DNA of 64,000 nucleotides from Aquilaria yunnanensis (taxonomy: Eukaryota; Streptophyta; Magnoliopsida; Malvales; Thymelaeaceae), in assembly GCA_039654915.1 (NCBI GenBank), contig CM077599.1:82614001-82678000 (forward strand), in the 5' to 3' direction. Every line of letters begins with the position of its first letter. Within the stretch, counting starts at the first letter, position 1. A model generated the notes under the pieces. That model was not told where the DNA came from, ran no database searches, and saw only the letters and a program-made list of their open reading frames with translations. The position numbers and the translations under genes are program-made. Shown here in pieces: positions 1 through 11,489 of this stretch.

Positions 1-681
1 GGCACCCTTGACTATTATTAGTACCATCTTGCTCAAATGGACTCACATAGTCACATTTGATCAGAGTTCTCCAGACAAAAACCAGGTTTTCTTCTTAAAG
101 TGCACTGAGAATGTGTAATTCCACAGTTGATAAAAGAAACATTTGGTTATAACACACAGAAACAAGGCAGAGGTGCATTTTAGATGCCACTTTTTGTATT
201 GTTCTGTTTATATGATGCAGTGACTTGCAACAAGGGACAGCCTGTCACTCTTCAACCTCCTTTTTTGTTGGAATCTTGAATGGCCAAGAGGAGCTTAGCA
301 GCTTAGGGAAAACTAAACTTAGACTAAAGTAAAAACTTTTCAAGCTCAGTTATTCAGAACCAAGTACTTTTGCTTTCAACTTCATTATGTTAAAAGAGCA
401 AACAAGAATCAGCAAACGTTGGTTCTTTAAGCACAAAAACAGTTTCCACCTGGTTTTACATCATACTAAGACACCAAGGGCTTCAGTTTCAGAAATTCAT
501 GCACCATTACATCTGATTACTTTTATAAATTACTCGTGAGCAGTTACAAAACTACAACTCTTACAGACAATCACCCCTCTAGTCCCTTCTAAACATACTC
601 ATCTGGTTCTACTTCTAGTATGCAGCATAGAATCGAACAATTTTTCCCTCAATATAATCAACAAAGTCTATAGATACTTAC
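1..681 (-). other. Putative last intron and start of a third exon of the GH17 gene
   Basis: On the minus strand a strong donor-like site (CCAA|GTAAGTATC, cut after position 682) interrupts the GH17 reading frame shortly before an in-frame TAG at 668-670. The X8 domain still lacks its sixth cysteine at that point, so a further exon is expected. A weak candidate acceptor lies at 28/27; reading on from it in phase gives an Asn/Ser-rich stretch with a Cys at the window edge (NGTNNSQGC). I see no other coding sequence here. The alternative is that translation ends at 668 and this is 3' UTR. Confidence 0.4.
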
Positions 682-2140
682 TTGGGTCAGTGGTAGTAAT
701 TGTAGCCACACCCTTGAAGTCACAAGAGCTAGGTGCCCTCCCTGCGTTTTGGTAATAGCTATCAAATGCATAAGAAGCATGGCTCTTTACATTATTAGGC
801 TGGTAGCAGTCTTCCCCAGGTTGAATCTCACTACAATTTGCCCGTCCTGGACCGCAAGCCCAATCTAAAGCAGCCTGCAATGTCTTCAAATCAGCCCTAT
901 CCGCAGCCACACAATAGGTCCTGTTAGTTGTATCAGTTGCCAGAAAAGTCCCACTTCCTGATACATGAAGCAGATACACTGGTGTTGAATTTGCATAGAA
1001 CAAGCCCCAATTAGCCTCTGAAACTGGGGATGACCTTAAATCCTCACTAAACAGCTCATATACATACACGCTGGAAGTGATCTCCGGGTGAAAAGGAGTT
1101 CCGCTGCGGTCTAGAACATGCTTAATAAGATTCGAATTATAAGCATCCGCATTTTCTGCAGTGGCATGAGGTTCTTTCATATCACCCTTGGAAGGCCATC
1201 CACTCTCAGTAACAAGCACAACAACATCAGTAACGTTCAAATTATTCATGGAAATATATGCAGCATCAATCATGGCGTCGAGCAAATTAGTATAGTGCAG
1301 CAGAGTATTGGGATCAACCATTTCTTTAGACGACGAAAGAGGCCTAAACAAACAACTATCAAGGGGCACCACGCCTTTGTTCGTCATAAACACATAATAA
1401 GGATACAGATTCATCATCAAAGGCGATCCAGTTCGAGACAGGAACTGAAGCAAAGGCACCATAATCGAACTCAAGCTGTGGTTAAAGTAAGCCTGAGAAG
1501 GAGGAAACATGTCCAGAACGATGGACGCCGAATGCGGAGTCGAAACTTTGATCTCGGAATGAAGCTTGGCAGCAACTAAAGCACTGTAGATGGACTGGAT
1601 TGCAGGCATTAGCAAAGGAGCTGAAGAAGGCACAGTCGTCAAAACCTCATCCCCAACAGCTACGGCGGTGATTAGAGTAGCTGGGTAGTAAGCGACGACG
1701 TTCCTGGCGACCCAATTGGCGGCGGTGGTGTTGGAGGATCCGATTGCAAGGAGCTGGTTATTGGGCACGCTGACGATGACCCGGATCTTGGTTTTCGCCA
1801 GGGCTCTGAGGATATCCGGGTCGGCATCATAAAGACGAATATGGGTAACCTTCTGGAGTTGCAAGAAGGCGACCAAATCCGCGGGAGACGGCAGATTGGA
1901 AACATCTGTGCCTATGTTAATCCCCACAAAGGGCTCTTTTTCTTCCTCGTTTTGCTGCTTGACGTGTTCGATAGAGTTGGAAGATTTAGCTGCAATATTG
2001 GAGAAGAGTGCGTTGTTTTTCAATGGCTTCTTCAGCTAACAGATTTTCTGAATATTGGGTTATGGGAATTTACCTGTGAAGACGACTGAGAAGAAGACGA
2101 AAGCGGCAAGGAGGAGAGCGGAGGCTGTCGTATCCAGCAT
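682..2140 (-). CDS. Glucan endo-1,3-beta-glucosidase (GH17 plus X8/CBM43), secreted; 3' end incomplete
   Basis: Hydrolyses beta-1,3-glucan (callose) in the wall or at the cell surface. Exon 1 is 2140-2074 (ATG at 2140) and encodes a hydrophobic signal peptide (MLDTTASALLLAAFVFFSVV); the donor is CAG|GTAAAT. Exon 2 runs from 1989 (acceptor ATTGCAG after a pyrimidine tract, phase 1) to at least 682. The GH17 domain starts near residue 43 (FVGINIGTDV). It contains the proposed acid Glu in VGDEVLT, where most relatives have VGNEVLT, and the nucleophile Glu in VTESGWPSKG. The X8 domain follows from about residue 380 (YCVAADRADL) and shows five of its six usual cysteines (YC, AC, NC, DC, SC). The frame reads DP then reaches a donor-like site, so a short C-terminal exon, often carrying a GPI signal in this family, is probably missing. 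Family assignment is firm; the exact paralogue is not. Confidence 0.92.
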
Positions 2141-2774
2141 TGGAGAGGGGATTGAGCTTTGCTTCTATTTCTACTTCTGCCGGAAATCATTGCATTATCT
2201 TCACTGGTGGTGGGTTGGTTTTCTTCAGTTTCGTAACCAATGGGTAAAAAGGTCGGAAATTCGAACAAGCAAAGGAGAAAGATTGACCAAAAGAGTGGGT
2301 GGTTTTCGGGTCTGACGGAGATCTTTCCTGCCTTGTAGAAGCATGTTTCAGGTATCAGATTAACAAGACAAGACTACCAACCGGACATCTGTTTGCGGTT
2401 CTCTTGAACCTTCCTTGCTTGGTGGAAGAGAAGACTGGTGATTGTAGCAGTCAGCAGTCTGCAGTAGTAACGGTGATGAAAGGGTGGACTTCTTTGTTTA
2501 TTCCAGTAACCGTGGCTTGTTTGGATCCTAATCCTTCCAAAATTCGGAAGATACTTCAGTTCGACTTTAATGTACTTCAGTACTTGTACCCAACACTTCG
2601 CTTCCTAAACCAAAATTTGTTATAGGAGAGAAAAAAATACATTGAGTTAAAGAAAAATTAGTACTAATTAATTTTTAATTTTAACTGTTTAAAAATTAAT
2701 TCATCAGTAGTAAAATATATAAAATTTTATTATTAATTATAAAAGGTTATACAAAATACAGTTATTACACACTA
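2141..2774. other. 5' flank of the GH17 gene, then AT-rich spacer
   Basis: Upstream region of the minus-strand glucanase, turning AT-rich after about 2630. Open frames on the plus strand here have no recognisable protein content. No promoter element was confidently placed. Confidence 0.5.
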
Positions 2775-3239
2775 AATTTAAATATGCTGAACATTCGGTT
2801 GGTTGCATGTCAGAACTCATCTAAACCATCCAATTTATATTTTAATTTATTTAGTTCAATTAATCTTGTTCCTCGTTTTAAGATCTAAGCACATAGTAAA
2901 TAAAAATAAAATAAATCTAATCAATCTTTAAATTTTCTTTTTATCCGATGCTCAGCCTCTAGCTTCAAAAGATGCACTTGAGATGCCACTTTTTGCATTC
3001 AAAGGTGCATCTTCCACTTTTTGCATTCAAAGGTGTATCTTCAAGGTGCATTTAAATATGCTGAACATTCAGTGGTTATATGTCAGAACTAATCTAAACC
3101 GTCTAAATTATATTTTAATTTATTTAGTTTAATTTATCTTGTTCCTCCTTCTAATACCTATGCACATAGTAAATAAAATTAAAATAAATTTAATCAATCT
3201 TTTAAATTTTCTTATTATGCTTCAAAAGATGCACTTGAG
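2775..3239. repeat. ~200-bp direct duplication with a 28-bp tandem repeat between the copies
   Basis: The block at about 2775-2983 (starting TTTAAATATGCTGAACATTC) recurs at about 3051-3239 with scattered substitutions and a small deletion; both end in CTTCAAAAGATGCACTTGAG. Between them a 28-bp unit starting CCACTTTTTGCATTCAAAGG occurs twice in tandem (2986-3013 and 3014-3041). No coding content. Confidence 0.85.
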
Positions 3240-3772
3240 AATCCATTTGATGCGCTTGGTTGTTTAGGGACAAAACTCAAAAGTAATCAAATGCATTTTG
3301 TAATCTGGGGAGTAATAATAGGTCCGTAGACCAGTTTTCCGTGTCTCTCTTCCAATACAACGTAGCACAAAGCAATAACCATAAGTCAGCGGCCTCTGCC
3401 GAGAACACTGCTTGGGGCTCGAAGCCGTTTACTAAAACAAAATCGAGAGTCTATAAAAAGATAGCCACATTTTCCAGTCGAACTTCATCTCATTTCAATT
3501 GCTACTTGCCCAGAAATGTAAGTTCTAGCTTTCTTCAATGGAAAAGTAATTTCCTTGTGTCTCCAAATACAACTATGCCCCCAATGCCCGACCAAGTTAC
3601 AAAACTTCTAGTACAAGCCAGACAGCTAAAACAAATTAGCAAAGCTGTGCGTGTACAACATACAAAAAAGGCCCAAGCTGGAAGCAGCATTTTATCTCCT
3701 CCGCCTGCTGGGTCGAAATGGAAGAAGCCATCCATAAACATCAACTGTAGATATTGATATCTTGCTGGCCTG
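3240..3772. other. 3' flank and probable 3' UTR of the APR gene
   Basis: Lies downstream of the APR stop codon (3773-3775, minus strand). A plus-strand open frame at 3341-3757 looks like antisense noise. Nothing else recognised. Confidence 0.5.
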
Positions 3773-6363
3773 TCACCGGAGAGCATTCACAAACGAGAGC
3801 AACGAATCAACGTCTCTCTTCTCCGATGGGTACTTTATTGGTTTAGAAGAGTGCTTGGAGAAAAACAGTATTGTGGGGAAGCTGCCGAGCTGCAACTCCC
3901 TCTCTGCGTATTCCTTCTGGTCTCCATCCGCTCTGAATTTCCCGACCTTCACTCCTGAGCCAGCCAGCTTGTCTGCCAGCTCAACAAAGGATCCTTCCAT
4001 TGCCTGCTCGAATTTTTTACCATGTCAGTTAGACCATGAACGGGAACACAAACCTGATTTATCAAACTCTAGACGATCGACAACATTTACCTGGCAGAAG
4101 CGGCACCATGGTGCATAGAGCACAACAATCCATGGCTCTTTCCGGCTGTCCAATCCCGCCAAATTCTCAATTCCTGATCTACTCAAATTGATCAAGTTTT
4201 GGCTGTTGAAAATGTCAGAAACAGTAGCAGTTCCATTGGCATGGACTGCTGCTCCATTCACGTCGCCGGCAGCAGCTTCCTGTTTCAGATTCCCCCTGTG
4301 GAGACCACACTCCTTGGCCTTGGCGTCCTCCCACCACCACCTTCCTTCTCTTTCGTGTTGTCCTGGTAGTACCGCCCTTGTGCAAGGCTCGCAACCAATC
4401 GAGACATATCCTTTAGAATGCAATTCATTAACAGGAACATCCATTGTCCTAAGGAAGTTCCAGATGTCTTTTCCATCAACATTCGCAACTGGATTCCACT
4501 TCACTAGGCTGCCAATCCCACCATCCATGCCGTCAAACACCGGATCCACTTGGACAACCGGGATCTCAGACCTAGTTCCAGGTGACTGATCTTTCCTTTG
4601 TCCGGTGATCCAAGCATGCAGTCCCTCCAAGGCTCTCCTCAGCGGCCTCACCTTCCTAACACGGCAGCACTCTTGGTGCCCGTCCTCATAAAATGAGAAC
4701 AGACCCTTGTTCCTCACCAATCCCTGAACCTCCACAGCGTCAGGAAACATGTACTCAATATGGATGCCATAGTGCTTCTCTACAGTGTCAAAGAAGCGGT
4801 ATGTTTCAGGGTTCAGCCTGCCTGTATCAAGGCTAAACACCCTGAAGGGACGACCAGTTAATTTTGCATACTCTATTAAAGCCACGTCCTCTGCACCACT
4901 GCAATACCATAACACCTCAAATATTAACGCTTAGTTAATTCATCATTCGATCAATACTAGACTGTTGACAACACATCAAAAGAAGCAGAACCTTTTACAG
5001 TCTCGCAAGTATAAAAATATATCAGGAAAATACTAAGGTGACAATCCTTCACCCCAACAGGAGTGACCGATGGGTCATAGCCGTTAGATCATATAAGGGG
5101 CACAATACATGACAAACTCAGAGCCCTGCTTCTCCACCCTTCTCAATTACACTCTATCTTAGGCCTAAATCCGATTTTGTCTCCGAACGCCTTGCCTCTG
5201 CAAATTGACTCAGATCACTTGTCCCTCAAACTACTTTGGCCGGAACACTTTGCGTCATGACAGGCAATCGAGTCAATGAGTCAAGAGGCAAAATGTCCCA
5301 TTTTTATCGGTTCAGGAGCTGAGTTGATCCGCATCGACTTGCAGGGGGCAAAGCGTCTAATACAGCAAAGTTTGGGTCCCAAAATGAGTTTAGGCCTTCC
5401 ATCTATCATGGCAAACGACAGCATACGGCACACAGACGAGAATTCGAAAGACACAAAAAGGAATCTCCCACCTGGTAAGAATATTCTCTCGATTCCAAAA
5501 TCTAAACGACGATAATGGGCTAAAAACAGCATTCGGGCCAACTTATATAACCACTAGAAACAATCACTTATTGTTATATTTCTTTTTTTTTTATATATAT
5601 ATCTATAATAGAGGTTATTTAAAAACTAATACTTTCTTAACATAATAATTGTTTGTGAAAAATGATTTACGAGTGAATTTGGGCTAATCATGGTGCAGAA
5701 TTTGAATTGGTACACAAAATTGAACTAATAATCGCTATGTATCGAAATAACGTAAGATAATCACTACTTCTTAATCATCTCCCTCCTCAAATACATCAAA
5801 TTGAAGAAAGGACGTGTACCTGAAGGCTATGGCGATATCGTTTCCAAATTTCTCTAAGGCCTTGTCCATGATTTCAAGTGGAGAAGCATTTTCGAGCTCC
5901 CTCGCCATTTTCTCGAAATCCCCTACCTCCGCCTCGACCTTCTCCGACAACTCTGTAAACCAACCAGAAATTCGAACCCATTCAATCAGAATTCCATGGA
6001 CCATTGGTTCATGCACGAAAGAAAACGAATTAACACAAACCAGGAAGAGCAATCGTCGCCGCCAAAGGAACTATGGAATCGTTTCGTTTGGGCTCCGCAT
6101 TTACAGGTTTCACTGAGGACCGTTTCTGAGACAAATAAACCGTCGTGGGTCGATCAGGTGTCCGAAATGAAACGAACGAGGTAGCTGCAAAAATTTCGAG
6201 AAATCCCAGCACCAACTTGCTTAGAATAGTCACTGATTGGAAGTTCCCGAAAAGCAAAAACCAAAAAAATAAAAAGAATTGTACCTCTTAAATCGCTGGA
6301 ACGAGGAAAATTGGAGCCAGAGATGGTAGCGGAAGACGAAGAAGTAACAGCAAACGCCGGCAT
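3773..6363 (-). CDS. APR: Adenosine 5'-phosphosulfate reductase, plastid (APR); five coding exons
   Basis: Reduces APS to sulfite with glutathione in plastids, the key step of sulfate assimilation. Exons read from splice sites and frame: 6363-6285, 6184-6041, 5952-5820, 4898-4091, 4003-3773. They join in phase to 464 codons, the family's usual length. The first ~60 residues look like a Ser-rich transit peptide. The reductase domain follows ([32 protein letters not shown]). Expected Fe-S and catalytic cysteines are present: CC near residues 196-197, CEPC near 288-291, and the catalytic Cys in ECGLH near 316. The C-terminal thioredoxin-like domain has WCRFC near 383-387 (many relatives have P in place of R) and ends [12 protein letters not shown]. 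Intron 3 is the longest (5819-4899). No lesion seen; the gene looks functional. The paralogue number (APR1, 2 or 3) cannot be told. Confidence 0.96.
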
Positions 6364-7595
6364 TTGCGATCAAAATTGCAAGTGAAAAAACGCAAAACCC
6401 CCTTTCGAGCTTTCTCGCAGGCGATTATGGTACTCCTCTCTGCCAGAAACTTCCTAGCTGGGTTGTTGAACAGGGAGATGAAGAAGGGCAATAGTGTTAA
6501 GTAATAGGCTGAGAAAATGGCGGACACCAGATTCATTGAACCTGGACGCGATTGCGATGCCAGGTTCTATGATGACGTGGATCATTCGGATTGGCACGAG
6601 GAATTTCCCGTTCGCTAAATGTACCGTCACGTGGCCTGCCATGTAGAGACGTGGTCAAGGGAAAGAGGAGAGCTGCGCTAAATTTGTGTTCCAGCGCTCC
6701 GAAAGGGAAGCCTAATCGGTTTAATTTGAGTTCTTAACTGTGTGATTTTTATGTGTTCTTCCTTATTTTCTATTCATTAGTTGATGAAAAACAAGTTTAT
6801 CTAGTCTTTAAAAGTGAATTCGTTAAGCTTAAAATATTTTTTGGACCCTTCAATCGTTTGGTTTATTATCAATAGTAAATGATGTAAAGAATTTTGGATA
6901 AGAAAAATAGTAGTACTGAGTTTTATTTTTTAATTTTTATTTTTTTGTTAAGATAAAAGCAAAATTTCAATTAATAAACAGGTCTTCATTGTCAATTCAT
7001 TTACTTGCAAGCATATTCAGGGAAGTAAAAACTACTCCACTCCATACTTCTCCTTCTTCTTCTTATATATTATTGTTGTTGTTATTGTTATTATTATTTA
7101 ATTTTTAAATTTTATTTTTACTTATTCTTTTATATAATTAGTTGTTCAAAAAAAATTTAAAAGGAGTATTTATATCTAAAAAATTTGATCTAATATTTGT
7201 ATAAACTTAAATCTATAAATATTTTTTTAAAATAGTTACTGAATAATTCACTTTAATTTAGGTTCTATGGATAATAATGTTTTTTTTTTTGCTTGGTAAA
7301 GCATTAGAAAATAATGTTAAAGTATATAAATTCATGCAAATGCCTGAAACTACACTCCCTCCTTCAGAAAAATGATCGACACCATTTAAAATTTTTCTGT
7401 ATGCCAAAATTCGAAACAGAATGACATATTTATAACCACCTTACATTAACATACACAATTTAATTGGGCGATACAGCTATTTTTTTCAAAAATAGGGACT
7501 GTACCAAACTTTTTATCCCGAGAAAAAAAAACGCCGAATATTTTCTTTTTCTTAAGAAATATTTCTGGTGAGCAATTTTTTAATATTTTCACTAG
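6364..7595. other. APR 5' flank with upstream ATGs, then AT-rich spacer
   Basis: The first ~300 bp upstream of the APR start are less AT-rich and likely hold its 5' UTR and core promoter. A minus-strand open frame from an ATG at 6536 runs past the APR start in another frame, ending at 6288. Beyond ~6700 the DNA is AT-rich with poly-A and poly-T runs and no recognised feature. Confidence 0.45.
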
Positions 7596-7823
7596 GTGCC
7601 AATATTCGGGAACATAAAAGATAGCTTTGGCTTGGCGGCGGCCGGTGACAAGGAATTTCAGGGTCAAAATTATGGAGGTGATGATGACCTCTTTGAGTCT
7701 TCAGATTTGGTGAGTTCGTCAAGAGAAGGGGCCACCAACTCCAACTGTGATGCGAATATGCTCGTATTTCTTTTCATAATTGCAGCCATAGGAATAGGAT
7801 GTCTATTTGATTTTACAGTTTAG
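7596..7823 (+). CDS. Unrecognised 75-codon open frame with a C-terminal hydrophobic segment
   Basis: I do not recognise this protein. The frame starts MPIFGNIKDSFGLAAAGDKE, has an acidic and Ser-rich middle, and ends with one hydrophobic stretch (MLVFLFIIAAIGIGCLF) that could span a membrane. Composition differs from the surrounding AT-rich DNA, which is the only reason to list it. No promoter, neighbour or homologue supports it; it may be chance or a gene fragment. Confidence 0.2.
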   Translation: MPIFGNIKDSFGLAAAGDKEFQGQNYGGDDDLFESSDLVSSSREGATNSNCDANMLVFLFIIAAIGIGCLFDFTV

Positions 7824-8863
7824 ACCACTCCACCTCTTTAATTGTTTATTCCCACAACTTGTTATTGTATGTGGTTTAAAGTTTTAAGTGATATACTAGT
7901 ATTAGTATTTTATTGCAAGAAAAAAGAGCTACTTATTTTTGTGTACCAAAGGAAAAGAGAAGAGAAAACTACTAATTACGTGACTTGTTAAAATTTGAAG
8001 GGGCACATATGTATGGTATTGGTGGTCTCGCCGCACCATTTGTCATTTTTCCTAAGAAAAGGAGATAGGAAGACAATGGCAGAGTTTCCACCCAACAACC
8101 TATGCACTGGGGGCCAACTTAGTACGCTTTATGCAAATATTCAATTTTGTTGATTCACGAATTACGATCTGTGGAATAAACTTGGTAATATTTTTTGGAG
8201 GGACAAACATTGTGATACATGGTTATATTCTAGTCCTCTTTTTTAACTTTATATATATATATATAATTTTTTGGTAGGAATAGGACCCTGCCTACCTTTA
8301 CGATGTTTCACCATAGTTATACAATTTTCTCCCTTTATTTTTATCTAATAACTTCACCTTTCATGAATTTTGAAATTTGTTGATACACTCCTAGTATTAT
8401 TATTAATTGACTTGAACAGAGGATGGGGGAAAAAGTAAAAACAAAAAAGCCTTAATCCACCAATATATGATGGTCCAACTGGAAAGGGCTTCGGCCCTTT
8501 AAGCAACCCATCCAAGGTTCGTATCTTGGGGTATTGTGAATAAAAAAATGCTTCGGGTTTGTTTGGAAAAGGGATTTGGGAACAAAACACTATTGTTGGA
8601 CCTTGTGTTTGGGAAACATTCGTTTGCATACCAACAATCAAAAGCTGATCAAATCAAATCGCTAGTGATCTCAATGCCGAGTTTCAACCGCTCTTCGCTG
8701 AGAGTCTGAGAGTGAGTCCTTTATGTGGCAGATACATCATCTTTTCAAGTTACTTATGGTATTGAAACTTGGGTTGCACATGCTTTATGCTTACTCCTTT
8801 CCATGTTTATGTTAAAAAAAATACATGGTTTTAAGGAAAGATTAGCACACTACTTGTATTGCA
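7824..8863. other. Intergenic, AT-rich; no gene seen
   Basis: Contains a TA repeat near 8251-8264 and a moderately GC-rich block at ~8450-8640 that is open on the minus strand but has no recognisable protein motif. The right end may include the 3' LTR of the adjacent Copia element, but I could not define LTR ends. Confidence 0.4.
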
Positions 8864-8989
8864 TCATACGATTAAATAGGTACTAGCCGATAAGTCCATG
8901 CTAAGTGATAATAACAAATGATAATGATAAATCATAAATATGATGGGATAATAGCTAAGGATGTAAATGAAAATCATCATTTTATCTTT

Positions 8990-9435
8990 AATATGCCCTT
9001 GCAAGATGAAGGATCCGTTGGAGACTCCAATCTTGGTCTGTAATGCCAAAAACTGAGCTTTGGGCAAAGGTTTTGTTAAAACATCAACTAGCTAACATTC
9101 TGTTGGGATGTAGAATATGTACAGTGCCCCCTCATGCTAACTTTTTTACAAACAAAGTGGAAGTCCATGGCTACATGCTTCATTTTGAAGTGGAATACTG
9201 GATTTACACACACATATGCTGCATTGAGATTGTCACAATACAGAGGAGGGGCTTTCAGATAGAAGTAGATTAGCTCACATAACAGAAAGGTGAGCCAATC
9301 AAGTTCACATGTAGTGTTAGCAATCGCGCAGTACTTAACTTTAGCAAAGGACCTGGCAATAGTTGTTGGCACTTTGAAGACCATGAGATTAGGGTTTGTC
9401 CAAGAAAAATGATGTAGGCTGAGGTTGAATAGCAA
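8990..9435 (-). pseudogene. Copia RNase H domain remnant
   Basis: The minus-strand frame reads KVKYCAIANTTCELDWLTFL and later YCDNLNAAYVCVNPVFHFKM and KHVAMDFHFV, the familiar Copia RNase H signature (AEAEYRAIA, CDNLSA, HIDVHFVR in active elements). The downstream LPKAQFLALQTKIGV matches the usual C-terminus of Copia polyproteins. The first acidic pair (EAE) reads KVK here, so the domain is mutated. Confidence 0.85.
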
Positions 9436-9905
9436 TTGTCAAGTTCACCACCCTAATCAAAGTCAGAGAACGTATAAAGATGAAGCGTTGAATTACGATA
9501 AATACTAAGGCCATGAAATTGTGTAGCTTTGACATATCGAAGTAACTGTTTCAAAGCTGTCCAGTGAAGGGCTATAAGACAATGCATGAATTGAAAGAGC
9601 TTGTTCACAACAAAATGCAACATTTAACCATGTGAAGCAAAAATATTAGTGCTTCAATGAGTTGGCATAATTCTAATGGATTAATGAAAGAAGAGGTATT
9701 GTCGTTGTGAAGACCTGCGGAGGGGGACATCGAATGTGTGGATTTCTTTCGCACCATTCATGGTGGCATGAGTAAGCAAGTCTACAATATATTTATGTTA
9801 TAAGAGGAACAATCCAGCAAATGTGTTAACAACTTCAACACCAAGGAAGTAATTAAGGTTGCCAAGATCTTTAAGCGATAAACGATATGCCAATTGAGCT
9901 AAAAA

Positions 9906-10240
9906 TTAAGAGAAGAAATTTGAATAATTGCCCGTGAGGATAATGTTATCCATATAAACTAATATGTAAGTTTTGACACCATCATGTTTGTAAATGAATA
10001 ACGAGGCATATGATTGGGATTTGACAAAACTTGCAGCAATAATAAATGAAGCAAGAGAATCGTACCATACATGATAAGCTTGTTTAAAACCGTTGATAGG
10101 CTTTTTAAGACGACACACTTGGTGGCAATGATCAGGATCAACAAAAATAGATGGTTGCTGCATGTATACTTCCTCCTCAAGATGATTCTGAAGAAAAACA
10201 TTATTAACATCTATTTAACGAAAGGCCAGTTTATGATATG
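9906..10240 (-). pseudogene. Copia reverse transcriptase remnant with a changed active site
   Basis: Minus-strand translation gives DVNNVFLQNHLEEEVYMQQP, then VCRLKKPINGFKQAYHVWYD and ILVYMDNIILTGN. The catalytic YVDD box reads YMDN, so the second metal-binding Asp is Asn. This alone should inactivate the enzyme. A stop also precedes the first block. Confidence 0.88.
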
Positions 10241-11489
10241 GCAATGGACAAAATAATCCACACAATGACAAGCTTGACGATAGGGCTAAAAGTGGCCTAA
10301 AAGTCCACACTTGGTCATTGGTGATATCCTTTTTGCAATTAAACAAGCCTTATAATGTTGGATTGTTCAATCGAGATTCTTCTTGATACGAAATATCCAT
10401 CAATAGCCAATAACATTGTGATGTTGTTGTAATGGAACAAGCTCCCATGTGTCATTCTGACCGAAAACATTAAACTCAGCAACCATAGCATCATGCCACT
10501 TGGGATCGCTCATGGATTTAGATGGGCAGGTAAGTTCAAGGGTTGTAAGGAAAAGATGAGCTATGGTGTGAAAGTAGCATTTAGGCTTAAATATGTTGTT
10601 TTGTGAGCATGTGGTTATAGGGTGTGTTCAAGTTAGCATAGGTTGATTAACAGATAAAGGTGAAGCTTTATCATGTGAGGGAGAAGTGAAGGATGAAGAG
10701 GATCTACTGCTGGTTGTCGATATTGGTGTTGTCAAATTGTTACCAATATTAGGCGATGAGGAAGAGGGCGAAATAGAAGTTGGCTGGTAACATGAATTTG
10801 GAGTTATATGAATTGGTGGACTAAGATCGGGTGAAAAGGGGATAAGATCGAGCAGGGAGTCCATCACAAATGGGTTGTCGTTGTATGCAGGATAATGTGT
10901 GTGCCATTGGTTGACAGAAGGAAAAGAATAGAGACTATTGTGAAGCATAATTTTGAGAGGAAAATGAGGACTCATAAAAAATGGCATCACTAGAGTGAAA
11001 GATTTTAGATGTGGTTGGATCAAAACATACAGATGCTCCCTGGCTAAAAGAATAATCTAAGAAGATGCATGCACGGGATCATGGTCCAGCTTTATTATGG
11101 GTGTAAGTGAGAAGCCAAGGGTAACAAAGGCAACGAAAGGTGCAAAGTTTAAGATAGTTAAGTTCAATGTCGAACAAGACTTGGTATGGTCATTTGTGAT
11201 TAAAGATGGGTGTAGGTAATCTATTTATGAGATATGTGGCTGCAAGGAATGTATAAGAACAAAACTTGGGTGGTAGAGAAGCTGGATGCAACAAGGTAAT
11301 CCAGTAAGGCTAGTTTCAACAATGTGCCTGTGACGATGCTCCACTGTGGCATTGTGTTGAGGAGTGTAAGGAGAAATGAGCAGATGAAAGATTCCGTGTA
11401 ACTGGAGTAAGGGTTTTAGTTTAAGGAACTTGCTCTCATCATCTAAGTAGCGAGTGATGGTAAGAATACCAGATGTTTCTCAACAAGAT

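Noticed and set aside
1118..1579. Plus-strand open frame of 153 codons
   Set aside because: Lies antisense within the GH17 coding exon; composition reflects the opposite strand's codons.
3341..3757. Plus-strand open frame of 138 codons
   Set aside because: Overlaps the likely APR 3' UTR in antisense, no recognisable motif, no promoter.
5276..5541. Open frames on both strands inside APR intron 3
   Set aside because: They lie fully in an intron supported by strong splice sites on each side and show no domain.
8354..8641. Minus-strand frame with FCSQIPFPNKPEAFFYSQYP
   Set aside because: Reads like translated non-coding repeat DNA; no domain, no conserved start and AT-rich ends.
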